Positions 1 to 8,617 of a stretch of DNA of 64,000 nt are shown one piece after another. The position numbers and the translations under genes were made by a program. Numbering within the stretch: the first letter of the stretch is position 1; each line of letters starts with the position of its first letter. The DNA is from Alphaproteobacteria bacterium (lineage in GTDB: Bacteria; Pseudomonadota; Alphaproteobacteria; UBA6615). The notes under the pieces are model-generated. The model was not told where the DNA came from. It searched no databases and was given only the letters and a program-made list of their open reading frames with translations. The stretch spans positions 1-64,000 of the forward strand of contig SHWB01000009.1 in NCBI GenBank assembly GCA_009691025.1, written 5' to 3'.

Positions 1-880
1 CGAACTGCTGCAGGCGGTTGGCGCGCAAGATTGCGTGCCGCGTCTCGATGTAGCCGCCGCCGCGTTCGGAATAGGGGTCGAGGGTGGCGGCCAGCGCGGC
101 GGCGTCGAGCTGTTGCCCCTCGGCGCGCTGCGCTGCCCGCGCGGCGCGGCAAATCCTCGGCGAGGCCGGCAGCGCGCGCCGCGCAATCGTCGCGCCACGG
201 GCAGGCTAGGCAGCGCGGCTTGCGCGGCGTGCAGATCGTCGTGGCGATGTCCATCAGCGCCTGGGCGAGATCGCCGTGGCGCTTGCCATGGGCGAGGCGC
301 GTGGCGAGCGCACAAACTCCAGCTTGGCCTCGGGCAGCGGCGTCTCCACCGCGAAGATGCGCGCCGCCACCCGCTCGACATCGCCGTCGACCGGCACCGC
401 CGGCAGGTCGAAGGCAATCGCCGCGACGGCGGCGGCGGTGTACTCGCCGATTCCGGGCAGCGCGCGCAGCGCCGCGATGTCGGCGGGAAAGCGCCCGCCA
501 TGCCGCGCCACCACGGCCCGCGCGCAGGCATTCAGGTTGCGAGGGCGGGCGTAGTAGCCGAGGCCGGCCCAGGCGGCGAGCACGTCCTCCGACGGCGCGG
601 CAGCGAGGGCAGCGACGCCCGGCCAGCGCTCGACGAATTTGCGGAAATAGGGGCCGACCGCCACCACCGTCGTCTGCTGCAGCATCACTTCCGACAGCCA
701 GACGAAATAGGGCTCGGCGCGCACGCCCGCCCGGCCGTCGGCCGGCGGCACGCGCCAGGGGAGGACACGCGCATGACGGTCGTACCAGGCGAGCAGCGCC
801 GCCGGGTCGGGCGCCCCGCCGCCAACTTTCGCCGCGCGCTTCACCACTGTCTTGTCTGGCCGCCATCGCCCCGCCGACAT
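1..880 (-). pseudogene. mutY: A/G-specific adenine DNA glycosylase, frameshifted (mutY)
   Basis: MutY removes adenine paired with 8-oxoguanine and so prevents G:C to T:A transversions. Read leftward from ATG at 880 (GTG codons near 850 are alternative starts) the protein has the glycosylase core: the LPWR region, the segment EVMLQQTT, AWAGLGYYARPRNL, and the helix-hairpin-helix LPGIGEYTAAA followed by catalytic-Asp region VPVDGDVERV. After LPEAKLEFV (about position 305-312) the frame is lost; the missing continuation resumes one base out of phase as ALATRLAHGKRHGDLAQALMD and includes the 4Fe-4S ligands in spacing C-x6-C-x2-C-x5-C (about 230-180). One deleted base explains this. Beyond about 170 I do not see a normal NUDIX-like C-terminal domain. 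The start lies only 11 bp from the divergent dciA start. Identity is sure; whether the frameshift is real or an assembly error cannot be told from sequence alone. Confidence 0.85.
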
Positions 881-891
881 AGCATGGCGCC

Positions 892-1410
892 ATGGCTGGA
901 ACGGAGAGCGGCAACGGCGAGGCGGCGCCCCGGACGGCGCGCGGCTTGCTCGCCGTCGCCACCGCGCTCGACACGGCAACAAGGCCGCTGCGCCGGCGGC
1001 GCGGCCTGTCCGGCGCCGACATCTTCCGCCACTGGCCCGAGATCGTCGGCGCCCGGCTGGCGACCGAGAGCGCCCCTCAGCGCCTCACCCGCGGCCAGGA
1101 AGGCGCCGGCGGCACCCTGCATCTGCGCGTCACCGGCCCGCTGGCGCTGGAACTGCAGCATCTGTCACCGCAGGTCATCGAGCGCATCAACTCCTTCTTC
1201 GGCTACCGGACCGTGGCGCGGCTGGCCTTCCATCACGGCCCGCCGACCGCGGCAAAGCCGCGCCCGAAGCCGGAAGCGGCACCCGACCCACTGGCGGCGG
1301 CGGCGCTCGCCGTGCGGCTCGACGGGGTGAGCGATCCCGAGCTGCGGGCGGCGCTCGGCCGTCTCGGCGAGGGAGTGCTGGCCCGCGCCCGGAAACGCGA
1401 CGACGCCTGA
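892..1410 (+). CDS. dciA: DUF721/DciA-family protein
   Basis: 172-residue DUF721 protein. DciA proteins load or assist the replicative helicase DnaB at the origin in bacteria lacking DnaC or DnaI. The N-terminal part (about residues 20-110) contains the family core: a segment beginning SGADIFRHWPEIVG, then an alternating strand segment GTLHLRVTGPLALELQ and INSFFGYRTVARLAF. The C-terminal third is Ala/Arg/Pro-rich and probably flexible. ATG at 892 is used because the homologous region begins soon after it; no strong ribosome site precedes it. It is divergent from mutY and followed by the DsbA-like gene and smc, the usual alphaproteobacterial arrangement. Function is inferred from the family. 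Confidence 0.8.
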   Translation: MAGTESGNGEAAPRTARGLLAVATALDTATRPLRRRRGLSGADIFRHWPEIVGARLATESAPQRLTRGQEGAGGTLHLRVTGPLALELQHLSPQVIERINSFFGYRTVARLAFHHGPPTAAKPRPKPEAAPDPLAAAALAVRLDGVSDPELRAALGRLGEGVLARARKRDDA

Positions 1411-1507
1411 GCTTGCGCATGTCATCCACAGTCTGGCCGACGCGCTTGCTTGTGGACTCGTACCAGCGGAGCGATACTCCGCAACATCTTGTGGCCGGGA
1501 GGGATTT

Positions 1508-2284
1508 TTGGCCCGTTTTCTACAAGCATTGGGGTTGATATTTGTCCTCGCGGCGGCGCTGCCGGCGGCGGCGCAGACCGTCGACGTCGAGGCGGCGCTG
1601 GCCGACCGCTCGCTCGGCAGTCCCGACGCGAAGCTGACGGTCGTCGAGTACGCCTCTCTGACCTGCCTGCACTGCGCCGAGTTCCATGCCAATACCCTGA
1701 CGGCCTTCAAGGAACGCTGGATAGACACCGGCCTGGTGCGGCTGATCTTCCTCGACTTCCCGCTCGACGGCGTGGCGCTGCGCGGCTCGCTGCTGGCGCG
1801 CTGCGCGCCGCCCGACCGCTATTTTGGCATGCTCAACATCCTGTTTCGCTCGCAGGACACTTGGGCGCGCGATCCCGACCCGATGCGCGGCCTCGGTCAG
1901 GTAGCGCGCCTCGCCGGCCTCGACGAAGGGGCTTTCGAAGCCTGCATGACCAGCCAGCCGCTGCTCGACGGGTTGTTGGCCATGCGCCAGTCGGCGGCGG
2001 CGCAGGGGATCAAGTCGACGCCCAGCTTCGTCATCGGCGGCCGCATCGTCTCGGGCGCGCTGACGATCGACGAATTCGCCGCCATCATCGAGCCGATGCT
2101 GGCCGGCGCGGCGGCACCGGCGGCCACCCCCGCGGGCCCGGCCTCGACGGCGCCGGCGACCGTGCCGGCGGCCATGAGCGACGGCGGCATGCCGATTTGG
2201 GCCTGGGCGGCGGCCATCGCCGTGCTCGTGGCCCTGTCGGCCGGCGTGGTATTCTTCGTGTTCCGCGGCCGCAAGGCCAGCTAG
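1508..2284 (+). CDS. DsbA-like thioredoxin-fold protein with C-terminal membrane anchor
   Basis: 258-residue secreted thiol oxidoreductase of the DsbA/DSBA-like thioredoxin group, expected to act on disulfides in the periplasm. Residues 1-22 form a signal peptide ending in AAAQ. The active site is C-L-H-C (in SLTCLHCAEFH, about residues 54-57) and the cis-proline loop is KSTPSFVIGG (about 170). After the domain comes an Ala/Pro/Thr linker (about 200-228) and then a hydrophobic helix starting MPIWAWAAAIAVLVALSAG, closed by FRGRKAS, so the protein looks anchored in the inner membrane at its C-terminus, which is unusual. TTG at 1508 is chosen because GGGAGG lies just upstream and the signal peptide begins there. 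It sits between dciA and smc, 42 bp before smc. Confidence 0.8.
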   Translation: MARFLQALGLIFVLAAALPAAAQTVDVEAALADRSLGSPDAKLTVVEYASLTCLHCAEFHANTLTAFKERWIDTGLVRLIFLDFPLDGVALRGSLLARCAPPDRYFGMLNILFRSQDTWARDPDPMRGLGQVARLAGLDEGAFEACMTSQPLLDGLLAMRQSAAAQGIKSTPSFVIGGRIVSGALTIDEFAAIIEPMLAGAAAPAATPAGPASTAPATVPAAMSDGGMPIWAWAAAIAVLVALSAGVVFFVFRGRKAS

Positions 2285-2326
2285 CGCATCGCGCGTGGCG
2301 TGTAGCGCATAGCGGAGGTTGAGGAC

Positions 2327-5300
2327 GTGCATTTCACCAAACTCAAGCTCACCGGCTTCAAGTCGTTCGTGGAGAACACGGAACTCGACATCCGGCCGGG
2401 TCTTACCGGCATCGTCGGGCCGAACGGCTGCGGCAAATCGAACCTAGTCGAGGCGCTGCGCTGGGTGATGGGCGAGACCTCGGCCCGCCAGATGCGCGGC
2501 GGCGAGATGGACGACGTGATCTTCGGCGGCACTTCCGACCGGCCGGCGCGCAACATCGCCGAAGTCATCCTCGGCCTAGACAATGCCGACCGCACGGCCC
2601 CGGCCGAGTGGAACGGCGAGACCGAGATCGAGATCGCCCGCCGCATCGAGCGCGCGCACGGCTCGGCCTATCGCGTGAACGGCCGCGAGGTGCGCGCCCG
2701 CGACGTGCAGCTGCTGTTCGCCGACCAGGCTACCGGAGCTCGCTCGACGGCGCTGGTCAGCCAGGGCCGGGTCGCGGCTCTGATCGCCGCCAAGCCGGCC
2801 GACCGCCGCTTGCTGCTGGAGGAGGCAGCTGGCATCACCGGCCTGCATTCGCGCCGCCACGAGGCCGAACTGCGCCTGCGCGCGGCCGAGACCAACCTCG
2901 CCCGCGTCGACGACGTGCTGGCGACGCTCGACGTCCAGCTGCAGGGCCTGCAGCGCCAGGCCCGCCAGGCCCGCCGCTACCGCAAGCTGTCCGACCTGCT
3001 GCGCGCCGCCGAGGCGATCGTCCTTCACCATCGCTGGACCGGCGCCGTCGAGGCCGAGCAGGACGCCAAGCGCAACCAGGCGCTGGCCGAACAGGCGGTG
3101 GCGCTGGCCACCCGCAATCTCGGCCAGGCGACGACGGCGCGCGAGGAGACGGCCACCGGCCTCGCCCCGCGCCGCGAGACGGAGGCGCGCGCCGCCGCCG
3201 AGTTGCAGCGCCTGACCATCGCGCGCGGCAACCTCGACGCCGAGGAGCGCCGGCTGGCCGAGGCGACGTCGCAGGCGACCGCCCGCGCCGCGCAGCTGGC
3301 ACAGGATCTCGGCCGCGAGCGGGCACTCGCCGCCGATGCCGAGGCTGCACTTCAGCGCCTCGCCGGCGAGCGCGAAGGGCTCGTCTCCGCACAGGCCGGC
3401 GAAGCCGAGCGGCTGGCCGCCGCCGATACGGGGCTCGCCGAGCGCGTGCAGGCGAACGAGGCCGCCGAGGCGGCGACGAGCGCCATAGCTGGCCGCATCG
3501 CCGCGGCCGAGGCCGAGCGCGCCGCCCTCAACCGTGCCTTCGGCGAACTCAACACCAGCCGCGAGCGGCTGGCCGCGCGGCTGGCCGAGATCGCGCGCGA
3601 ACGCGCCTCTCTCGCCGCACAGGGCGTCGACCCGGCGGCGCTGGCCGAGGCCGAGGCTGCGCTGGAAGCCGCCGACGCCGCGCTGACCGGCGCGCGCGTC
3701 GAGCTGGATGCCACCGAACACGCCCGCGCCGACGCCGAAGCCGCGCGCGAGGCGGCCCGCGCCGACCGCGCCGCCACGGCCCAGCGCCTCGGCAAGGTCG
3801 CGGCCGAACGGGCGGCGCTGGAAGCCCTGCTCGGCAGCGCGCGCGACGGCGCGGCGACCGCCGCCTGGCCGCCGCTGGTCGACACCGTTGCCGTCGAGCC
3901 GGGCTGGGAAGCTGCCCTCGGCGCCGCGCTGGGCGACGACCTCGACGCACCGGCCGATGCCGCCGCGCCACGCCACTGGCGCACCCTGCCCGCGCTCGAC
4001 GCCGTACCGTCGCTGCCGGGTGAGGCGACGCCGCTTTCCGCGCATGTCGCAAATGCCGGGCCGCTCGGCCGCGTGCTGGCCTTCACCGGCATCGTCGCCG
4101 ACCGCGCGGCCGGCGACCGGCTCGTGCCATCGCTGCATCCAGGCCAGCGTCTGGTGACGCGCGACGGCGATCTGTGGCGCTGGGACGGTTACACCGCCGC
4201 CGCCGGCGGAGACGGCCAGGCCGCCGTGCGGCTGGCCCAGCGCAACCGCCTCGCGGCCCTCGCCGACAAGGTCGCTGCCGCCGCCCGCCTCAACGAAACC
4301 GCCGGTGCCGCGCTGGCCGAGGCCGAGGCGAATGCCGTTGCCGCACTGGACGCCGAGCGGACCGCACGCACGGCGCGGCGCGATGCCGACACCGCACTCG
4401 GCCTCGCGCGCAGCCGCCACGATTACCTGCAGCGCGAGGCCTCGGGCCAGGCCGCCCGTGCCGGCGCCCTTGCCGAGGCCGAGGCCCGCGCCGCCGAGGA
4501 AGGCACCGATGTCGACGCCCGCCTCGCCGAGGCCGAGGCCCGCCGCGACGGTCTCGCCGATCTCGACGCGCTGCGAGCCGAGATCGAGGCCGCGCGCGCT
4601 CGCCTCGCCGTCGCGCGCGACGCCCGCCGCGAGGCCGAGGCGGCCAGCGACGCGCTGGTGCGCGAGGCGCAGGACTGCGCCCGCCGTCTCGGCCAGCTCG
4701 GCGGCGAGGAGAATTCCTGGCGCGAGCGTCGCGACGGCGCCGCGCAGCGCATCGAGGCGCTGGTCGGGCGCGAGACGGCGCTGGCCGCCGAGCGCGCCGA
4801 ACTGGCCGGCCGCCCGGCCGACCTGGCCGAACGCCACGCCCGTCTCATGTACGCACTGTCGAATGCCGAGCGCGCCCGCGGCGAGGCCGCCGATGCCGTG
4901 CTCGCCACCGAGACCGCCTTCGCCGAGGCCGACAAGGCGATGCGCGCCGCCGAGGCGATCCTGGCAGATGCTCGCGAGGCGCGGGCCCATGCCGTCGCCG
5001 CCACCAACCAGGCGACCCGCGCGCTGGCCGAGGCGCGCGAGCGCATCGCCGAGCGGCTCGACTGCCCGCCGGCAGGCGCACTGGCGGCCGGCGGCATCGA
5101 GGAGGGCACCGAACTGCCGGCCCTGCCCGACGCCGTCTCCCGCTTCGAGCGCCTGCAGCGCGAGCGCGAATCGATGGGGCCGGTGAACCTGCGCGCCGAG
5201 GACGAGGCGACGACGCTCGACGAGCAGATCGCCACCATGCGCGCCGAGCGCGAGGATCTGACGGCGGCCATCGCGCGCCTGCGCCAGGGGATCTCGACAC

Positions 5301-5800
5301 TCAACCGCGAGGCCCGGCAGCGCCTCGTTGCCTCCTTCACCGAGGTCGACAAGCATTTCCGCGACCTGTTCGAGCGGCTGTTCGGCGGCGGCCACGCCCA
5401 TCTCGCGCTGACCGAGTCGGAAGACCCGCTGGAGGCCGGCCTCGAAATCTACGCCAGCCCGCCGGGCAAGAAGCTGCAGAGCCTGTCGCTGCTGTCGGGC
5501 GGCGAGCAGGCGCTGACGGCGGTTGCCCTGCTGTTCGGCGTCTTCCTCACCAATCCGGCGCCGATCTGCGTGCTGGACGAGGTCGACGCCCCGCTCGACG
5601 ACGCCAATGTCGACCGTTTCTGCAGCCTGCTGTCCAATATCGCGCGCGACGGCAGGACACGCTTCCTGCTGGTCACCCATCACCGCCTGACCATGGCCCG
5701 CATGGACCGGCTCTACGGCGTAACCATGCCCGAGCGCGGCGTCAGCCAGCTCGTTTCCGTCGACCTCGCACGGGCCGAGGAGTTGCGCGCGACTGCCTAG
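2327..5800 (+). CDS. smc: Chromosome segregation protein SMC
   Basis: 1157-residue structural maintenance of chromosomes ATPase, which with ScpA and ScpB forms the bacterial condensin that compacts and separates sister chromosomes. The N-terminal head has Walker A GPNGCGKSN (about residues 31-39) and the Q-loop region. Two long Ala/Glu/Arg-rich coiled coils (about 165-500 and 640-970) flank a hinge (about 500-630). The C-terminal head has the ABC signature LLSGGEQAL and Walker B ICVLDEVDAPLDD. Length is normal for the family. GTG at 2327 gives the canonical start beginning MHFTKLKLTGFKSF. It is fully intact even though several neighbours in the window are broken, which argues against generally poor sequence quality. 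A stem-loop follows the stop. Confidence 0.98.
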   Translation: MHFTKLKLTGFKSFVENTELDIRPGLTGIVGPNGCGKSNLVEALRWVMGETSARQMRGGEMDDVIFGGTSDRPARNIAEVILGLDNADRTAPAEWNGETEIEIARRIERAHGSAYRVNGREVRARDVQLLFADQATGARSTALVSQGRVAALIAAKPADRRLLLEEAAGITGLHSRRHEAELRLRAAETNLARVDDVLATLDVQLQGLQRQARQARRYRKLSDLLRAAEAIVLHHRWTGAVEAEQDAKRNQALAEQAVALATRNLGQATTAREETATGLAPRRETEARAAAELQRLTIARGNLDAEERRLAEATSQATARAAQLAQDLGRERALAADAEAALQRLAGEREGLVSAQAGEAERLAAADTGLAERVQANEAAEAATSAIAGRIAAAEAERAALNRAFGELNTSRERLAARLAEIARERASLAAQGVDPAALAEAEAALEAADAALTGARVELDATEHARADAEAAREAARADRAATAQRLGKVAAERAALEALLGSARDGAATAAWPPLVDTVAVEPGWEAALGAALGDDLDAPADAAAPRHWRTLPALDAVPSLPGEATPLSAHVANAGPLGRVLAFTGIVADRAAGDRLVPSLHPGQRLVTRDGDLWRWDGYTAAAGGDGQAAVRLAQRNRLAALADKVAAAARLNETAGAALAEAEANAVAALDAERTARTARRDADTALGLARSRHDYLQREASGQAARAGALAEAEARAAEEGTDVDARLAEAEARRDGLADLDALRAEIEAARARLAVARDARREAEAASDALVREAQDCARRLGQLGGEENSWRERRDGAAQRIEALVGRETALAAERAELAGRPADLAERHARLMYALSNAERARGEAADAVLATETAFAEADKAMRAAEAILADAREARAHAVAATNQATRALAEARERIAERLDCPPAGALAAGGIEEGTELPALPDAVSRFERLQRERESMGPVNLRAEDEATTLDEQIATMRAEREDLTAAIARLRQGISTLNREARQRLVASFTEVDKHFRDLFERLFGGGHAHLALTESEDPLEAGLEIYASPPGKKLQSLSLLSGGEQALTAVALLFGVFLTNPAPICVLDEVDAPLDDANVDRFCSLLSNIARDGRTRFLLVTHHRLTMARMDRLYGVTMPERGVSQLVSVDLARAEELRATA

Positions 5801-5822
5801 GCAAACCCTTGAATCGAAAACA

Positions 5823-5852
5823 CCATTCCCCGCCTTCGCATGTGCGGAATGG
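5823..5852 (+). terminator. Stem-loop after smc
   Basis: Just after the smc stop, CCATTCCCCGC (5823-5833) can pair with GCGGAATGG (5844-5852), leaving small bulges and a ten-base loop. No T-run follows, so an intrinsic terminator is only possible. It separates smc from the atp promoter. Confidence 0.4.
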
Positions 5853-5856
5853 CGCC

Positions 5857-5883
5857 TTGACTTGCATTTTGGTGGACTATACG
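5857..5883 (+). promoter_or_regulatory. Likely promoter of the atpIBEF'F operon
   Basis: TTGACT at 5857-5862 and TATACG at 5878-5883 resemble sigma-70 -35 and -10 boxes with a short 15-base spacer. They lie about 50 bases before the atpI ATG, downstream of the smc stem-loop, and no gene overlaps them. Confidence 0.55.
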
Positions 5884-5935
5884 GTGCCGCCGCTTTCGCT
5901 GGGACAGCGTGCCGGAAAGGGAGGATTCGCGGGCG

Positions 5936-6250
5936 ATGGATGACCGCGAGACAACCGACCGGCACGATCGTCTCGCCGCCCGGCTGAAAGCGGCGCAGGG
6001 TCGACGTCCCGCCGAGAAACCAGAACGCCCCCGTGGCGGTATTGCCGCAGGAATGGGCGTCGGAGCCAAGGTGGTGGTCGATCTGGTCGCGGGCGTCGGC
6101 CTCGGTGTCGGGATCGGCTGGGCGCTCGATTGGTGGTTGGGCATGCGGCCCTGGGGGACCGTCGCGTTCGCTGTGCTGGGTTTCGTCGCGGGACTGATGA
6201 ACGTCATCCGCACGGCCAACCAGGCAGACCGGTCCGAAACGAGAGAATAG
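5936..6250 (+). CDS. atpI: ATP synthase protein I (AtpI)
   Basis: 104-residue small membrane protein, the first gene of the Fo operon; AtpI helps assemble the c-ring. The N-terminal 35 residues are charged (DDRETTDRHDRLAARLKAAQ). Two hydrophobic helices follow: GVGAKVVVDLVAGVGLGVGI, ending in the typical GWALDWWLG, and TVAFAVLGFVAGLMNVIRTA. This matches the alphaproteobacterial AtpI/Fo-associated family. ATG at 5936 has GGGAGG about 11 bases upstream; an in-frame ATG at 5909 would add nine residues. The gene lies 46 bp before atpB and is transcribed from the promoter at about 5857. Confidence 0.88.
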   Translation: MDDRETTDRHDRLAARLKAAQGRRPAEKPERPRGGIAAGMGVGAKVVVDLVAGVGLGVGIGWALDWWLGMRPWGTVAFAVLGFVAGLMNVIRTANQADRSETRE

Positions 6251-6296
6251 CGCGGTCGCCGGTGGGCGGCGGTGCGCTGTCACGGAGTCGGTCCAG

Positions 6297-7031
6297 GTGG
6301 CGAGTCAGCTCGAGCAGTTCACGATCAAGCCGATCGCGCCGATGGAAATCGGCGGCGTGGACGTGTCGTTCACCAACTCCTCACTGTGGATGATGATCTC
6401 TGCCGGCGTCGTCAGCGCCTTCCTCATCGCCGGATCGCAGCGCCGCGCGCTGGTGCCAGGCCGCCTGCAGAGCGCCCTCGAATACCTCTACAACGTCGTT
6501 GGCGCGATGGTGCGCGACAATGTCGGCTCGTCCGGACGACCGTATTTCCCGTTCATCTTCGCGCTGTTCATGTTCATCCTGTTCGGCAATCTGATCGGGC
6601 TGATCCCCGGCGCCTTCACCTTCACCAGCCACCTCGCCGTCACCTTCGCGATCTCCGCCTTCATCTTCGTCGGCGTGACGATCATCGGCATCGTCAAGCA
6701 CGGCCTGCACTTCTTCTCGCTGTTCTTCCCGCATGGCGCGCCGCTGGTCTCGGCGCCGCTGCTGATCCCGATCGAGATCATCTCCTACTTCTCGCGGCCG
6801 ATCAGCCTGTCTGTGCGACTGTTCGCCAACATGACGGTCGGCCATGTGCTGCTGAAGGTCATCGGCGGAGGCGTCATCGCGCTCGGCAGCTTCTTCATCG
6901 TGCCTGGTGTCATCCCCTTCGCCTTCCTCATCGCCATCACCGGTCTCGAGTTGATGATCGCGGTGATCCAGGCCTACGTCTTCGCCATCCTCACCTGCGT
7001 CTATCTCAACGACGCGCTGCATCTGCACTGA
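6297..7031 (+). CDS. atpB: ATP synthase Fo subunit a
   Basis: 244-residue subunit a of F-type ATP synthase, the stator channel through which protons reach the c-ring. The protein has five to six membrane helices. The essential arginine lies in the segment PISLSVRLFANMTVGHVLLK (about residue 180), and the C-terminal helix carries the conserved polar pattern up to VYLNDALHLH. GTG at 6297 starts the canonical sequence beginning MASQLEQFTIKPIAP. It is followed by atpE after 36 bp. The F1 genes (atpHAGDC) are not in this window, as expected for Alphaproteobacteria, where the Fo and F1 operons are separate. Confidence 0.98.
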   Translation: MASQLEQFTIKPIAPMEIGGVDVSFTNSSLWMMISAGVVSAFLIAGSQRRALVPGRLQSALEYLYNVVGAMVRDNVGSSGRPYFPFIFALFMFILFGNLIGLIPGAFTFTSHLAVTFAISAFIFVGVTIIGIVKHGLHFFSLFFPHGAPLVSAPLLIPIEIISYFSRPISLSVRLFANMTVGHVLLKVIGGGVIALGSFFIVPGVIPFAFLIAITGLELMIAVIQAYVFAILTCVYLNDALHLH

Positions 7032-7067
7032 CCAACAACTCGAATCGTTCAACCGGAGGCTTCTGAT

Positions 7068-7316
7068 ATGGACGTTGCTGCCGCAGTCGAGCTGGGCAAG
7101 CTCATCGGCGCAGGCCTCGCCGCGATCGGCATGATCGGCGCCGGCATCGGCGTCGGCCAGATCTGGGCGAGCTACATCACCGCGATCGCGCGCAACCCCG
7201 CCTCGAAGGGCGAGATCGGCGCCTTCATCTGGATCGGCTTCGCCGTGACGGAAGCCATCGCGCTGTTCGCACTGATCATGGGCTTCATCATCCTGGCCAC
7301 GACACCGCCCGTCTGA
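7068..7316 (+). CDS. atpE: ATP synthase Fo subunit c
   Basis: 82-residue proteolipid of the rotating c-ring. Two helices form a hairpin: the first is GAGLAAIGMIGAGIGVGQIW with the glycine-rich GxGxG packing motif, the loop is ARNPASKGE, and the second helix carries the proton-binding glutamate in FAVTEAIALFALIMGF (about residue 64). A glutamate rather than aspartate is normal in Alphaproteobacteria and the residues around it look proton-type, not sodium-type. ATG at 7068 is preceded by GGAGG. High expression is likely; the gene sits between atpB and the b-type subunits. Confidence 0.98.
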   Translation: MDVAAAVELGKLIGAGLAAIGMIGAGIGVGQIWASYITAIARNPASKGEIGAFIWIGFAVTEAIALFALIMGFIILATTPPV

Positions 7317-7401
7317 GCGGGAGTGCGACAGGATCGTGATCTGGCCGGAAGGGCCGCGCGCCGCGCGGAACATCCGGCCCGGCACATGAAGAGCGGGTGC
7401 C

Positions 7402-7896
7402 ATGCCACAGTTCGACGTAACGACCTTCTCCAGCCAGATCTTCTGGCTCGTCATATCCTTCGCGATCGTCTTCGTGGTGGCGTGGCGCTATGCGTTGCCG
7501 CGCCTCAACGAGCTTAAGGAGATCCGTCAAAAGCAGGTCGAAAGCGACCTCGAACGGGCCGCGGCGCTGAAGGCCGACGCCGATGCGGCGCTGGCCAGCT
7601 ATGAGCTCGAACTGGGCGAAGCCGGCTCGCGCGCCCAGGAGGAGCTGCGCCGCGCGGCCGCGCGGGCAGCGGCCAAAGCCCAGCGCCGCATGACGGAGCT
7701 GGGCGGCCGCCTCGCCGCCGACGCAGCCGCCGCTGCCAGCCGCATCGCCGGCGCCCGCGCGCAGGCGCTCGGCGCCCTCGACAGCGTAGCGCAGGAACTG
7801 GCCAGCGCCGCGACGCAGCGTCTCGGCGGCGACGCCCCCGATGGCGCGCGCGTCGCCGCCGCCGTCCATGGTGCCCGCCAGGCAGGTGGCGGATGA
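7402..7896 (+). CDS. atpF': ATP synthase Fo subunit b'
   Basis: 164-residue b-type stator subunit. An N-terminal membrane helix (IFWLVISFAIVFVVAWRYAL, about residues 13-32) is followed by a long Ala/Glu/Arg-rich amphipathic coil that forms the peripheral stalk. Photosynthetic bacteria and Alphaproteobacteria have two different b subunits (b and b'), which pair as a heterodimer; this is the first of the two, recognised by the start beginning MPQFDVTTFSSQIFWL. Its stop overlaps the atpF start by four bases (ATGA), indicating translational coupling. Confidence 0.95.
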   Translation: MPQFDVTTFSSQIFWLVISFAIVFVVAWRYALPRLNELKEIRQKQVESDLERAAALKADADAALASYELELGEAGSRAQEELRRAAARAAAKAQRRMTELGGRLAADAAAAASRIAGARAQALGALDSVAQELASAATQRLGGDAPDGARVAAAVHGARQAGGG

Positions 7897-8462
7897 TCTG
7901 GAACGCCCTCGCAGCCGCGGCGCTGATGGCCGCCGCTGCCCTGCCCGCCGTCGCTGCCCGCGAGGCGACGCACGACGAGACCTTCTTCGGGCCAGAATTC
8001 TTCGTCGCCCTGGCGCTGCTGGTGCTCGTGGTAGCGATAGCCAAGCCGGTGTGGCGCGCCCTGTCGGGCACGCTCGACAGCCACGCCAACGCGATCCGCA
8101 ACGAGCTCAACGAGGCCCAGCGGCTGCGCGAGGACGCGCTGGCGCTGCTCGCCGACACCCAGCGCCGTCAGCGCGAGGCCGCGCGCGAGGCCGAGGCCAT
8201 CGTGGAAGCGGCACGCGAGGAAGCCCGACGCATCGAGACCCAGGCCGCCGAGCGCACCGCCCAGGCCATGGCGCGGCGCGAACAGCAGGCACTCGACACC
8301 ATCGCGCGCGCCGAGGCCGAGGCGACCAGGACGGTGCGCGACGCCGCCGTCGACCTCGCCATCGCCGCGACGGCGAAGCTGCTGGCCGAGGATTCGGCCG
8401 GCGCCAAGGGCACGGCCCTGATCGACAAGGCCATCGGCGAATTGCCGCGCCGGCTGAATTAA
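7893..8462 (+). CDS. atpF: ATP synthase Fo subunit b
   Basis: 189-residue b subunit, partner of b' in the peripheral stalk that holds F1 against Fo. The N-terminus carries a hydrophobic, signal-like stretch (MIWNALAAAALMAAAALPAV), then EFFVALALLVLVVAIA as the membrane helix (about residues 32-48), and then a long charged coil to the C-terminus. The two hydrophobic stretches suggest that the first is a cleaved signal or extra anchor, as in some alphaproteobacterial b subunits. ATG overlaps the b' stop. It is the last gene of the operon and converges on gcvPB across a GC-rich hairpin. Confidence 0.93.
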   Translation: MIWNALAAAALMAAAALPAVAAREATHDETFFGPEFFVALALLVLVVAIAKPVWRALSGTLDSHANAIRNELNEAQRLREDALALLADTQRRQREAAREAEAIVEAAREEARRIETQAAERTAQAMARREQQALDTIARAEAEATRTVRDAAVDLAIAATAKLLAEDSAGAKGTALIDKAIGELPRRLN

Positions 8463-8465
8463 GGC

Positions 8466-8617
8466 CCCCTCTCCTCCACCGGATCACTCCTCCCTCGCGT
8501 AGCGGGGGAGGCCGGGATGGGGTGTCACCCCCATGCCGGTAGCCGGCACCGTGCGCCTCGCCGCACCCCCACCTCCCCCCTCCCCCGCTGCGCGGGGGAG
8601 GGGGGATCAACTACTTC
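8466..8617. terminator. GC-rich hairpins between convergent atpF and gcvPB
   Basis: The 155 bases between the two convergent stops hold two hairpin elements with related arms (CTCCC...GGGAG). The stronger is perfect: 14-base arms at 8575-8588 and 8592-8605 around a three-base TGC loop. Such C/G-tract hairpins recur between genes in many alphaproteobacterial genomes. Placed here they can act as a two-way terminator; there is no T-run, so this role is inferred. Confidence 0.6.

Noticed and set aside
2576-6283. A very long open frame antisense to smc
   Set aside because: It results from the third-position GC bias of smc; the protein is repetitive, low in complexity and matches nothing I know, whereas smc on the plus strand has every motif.
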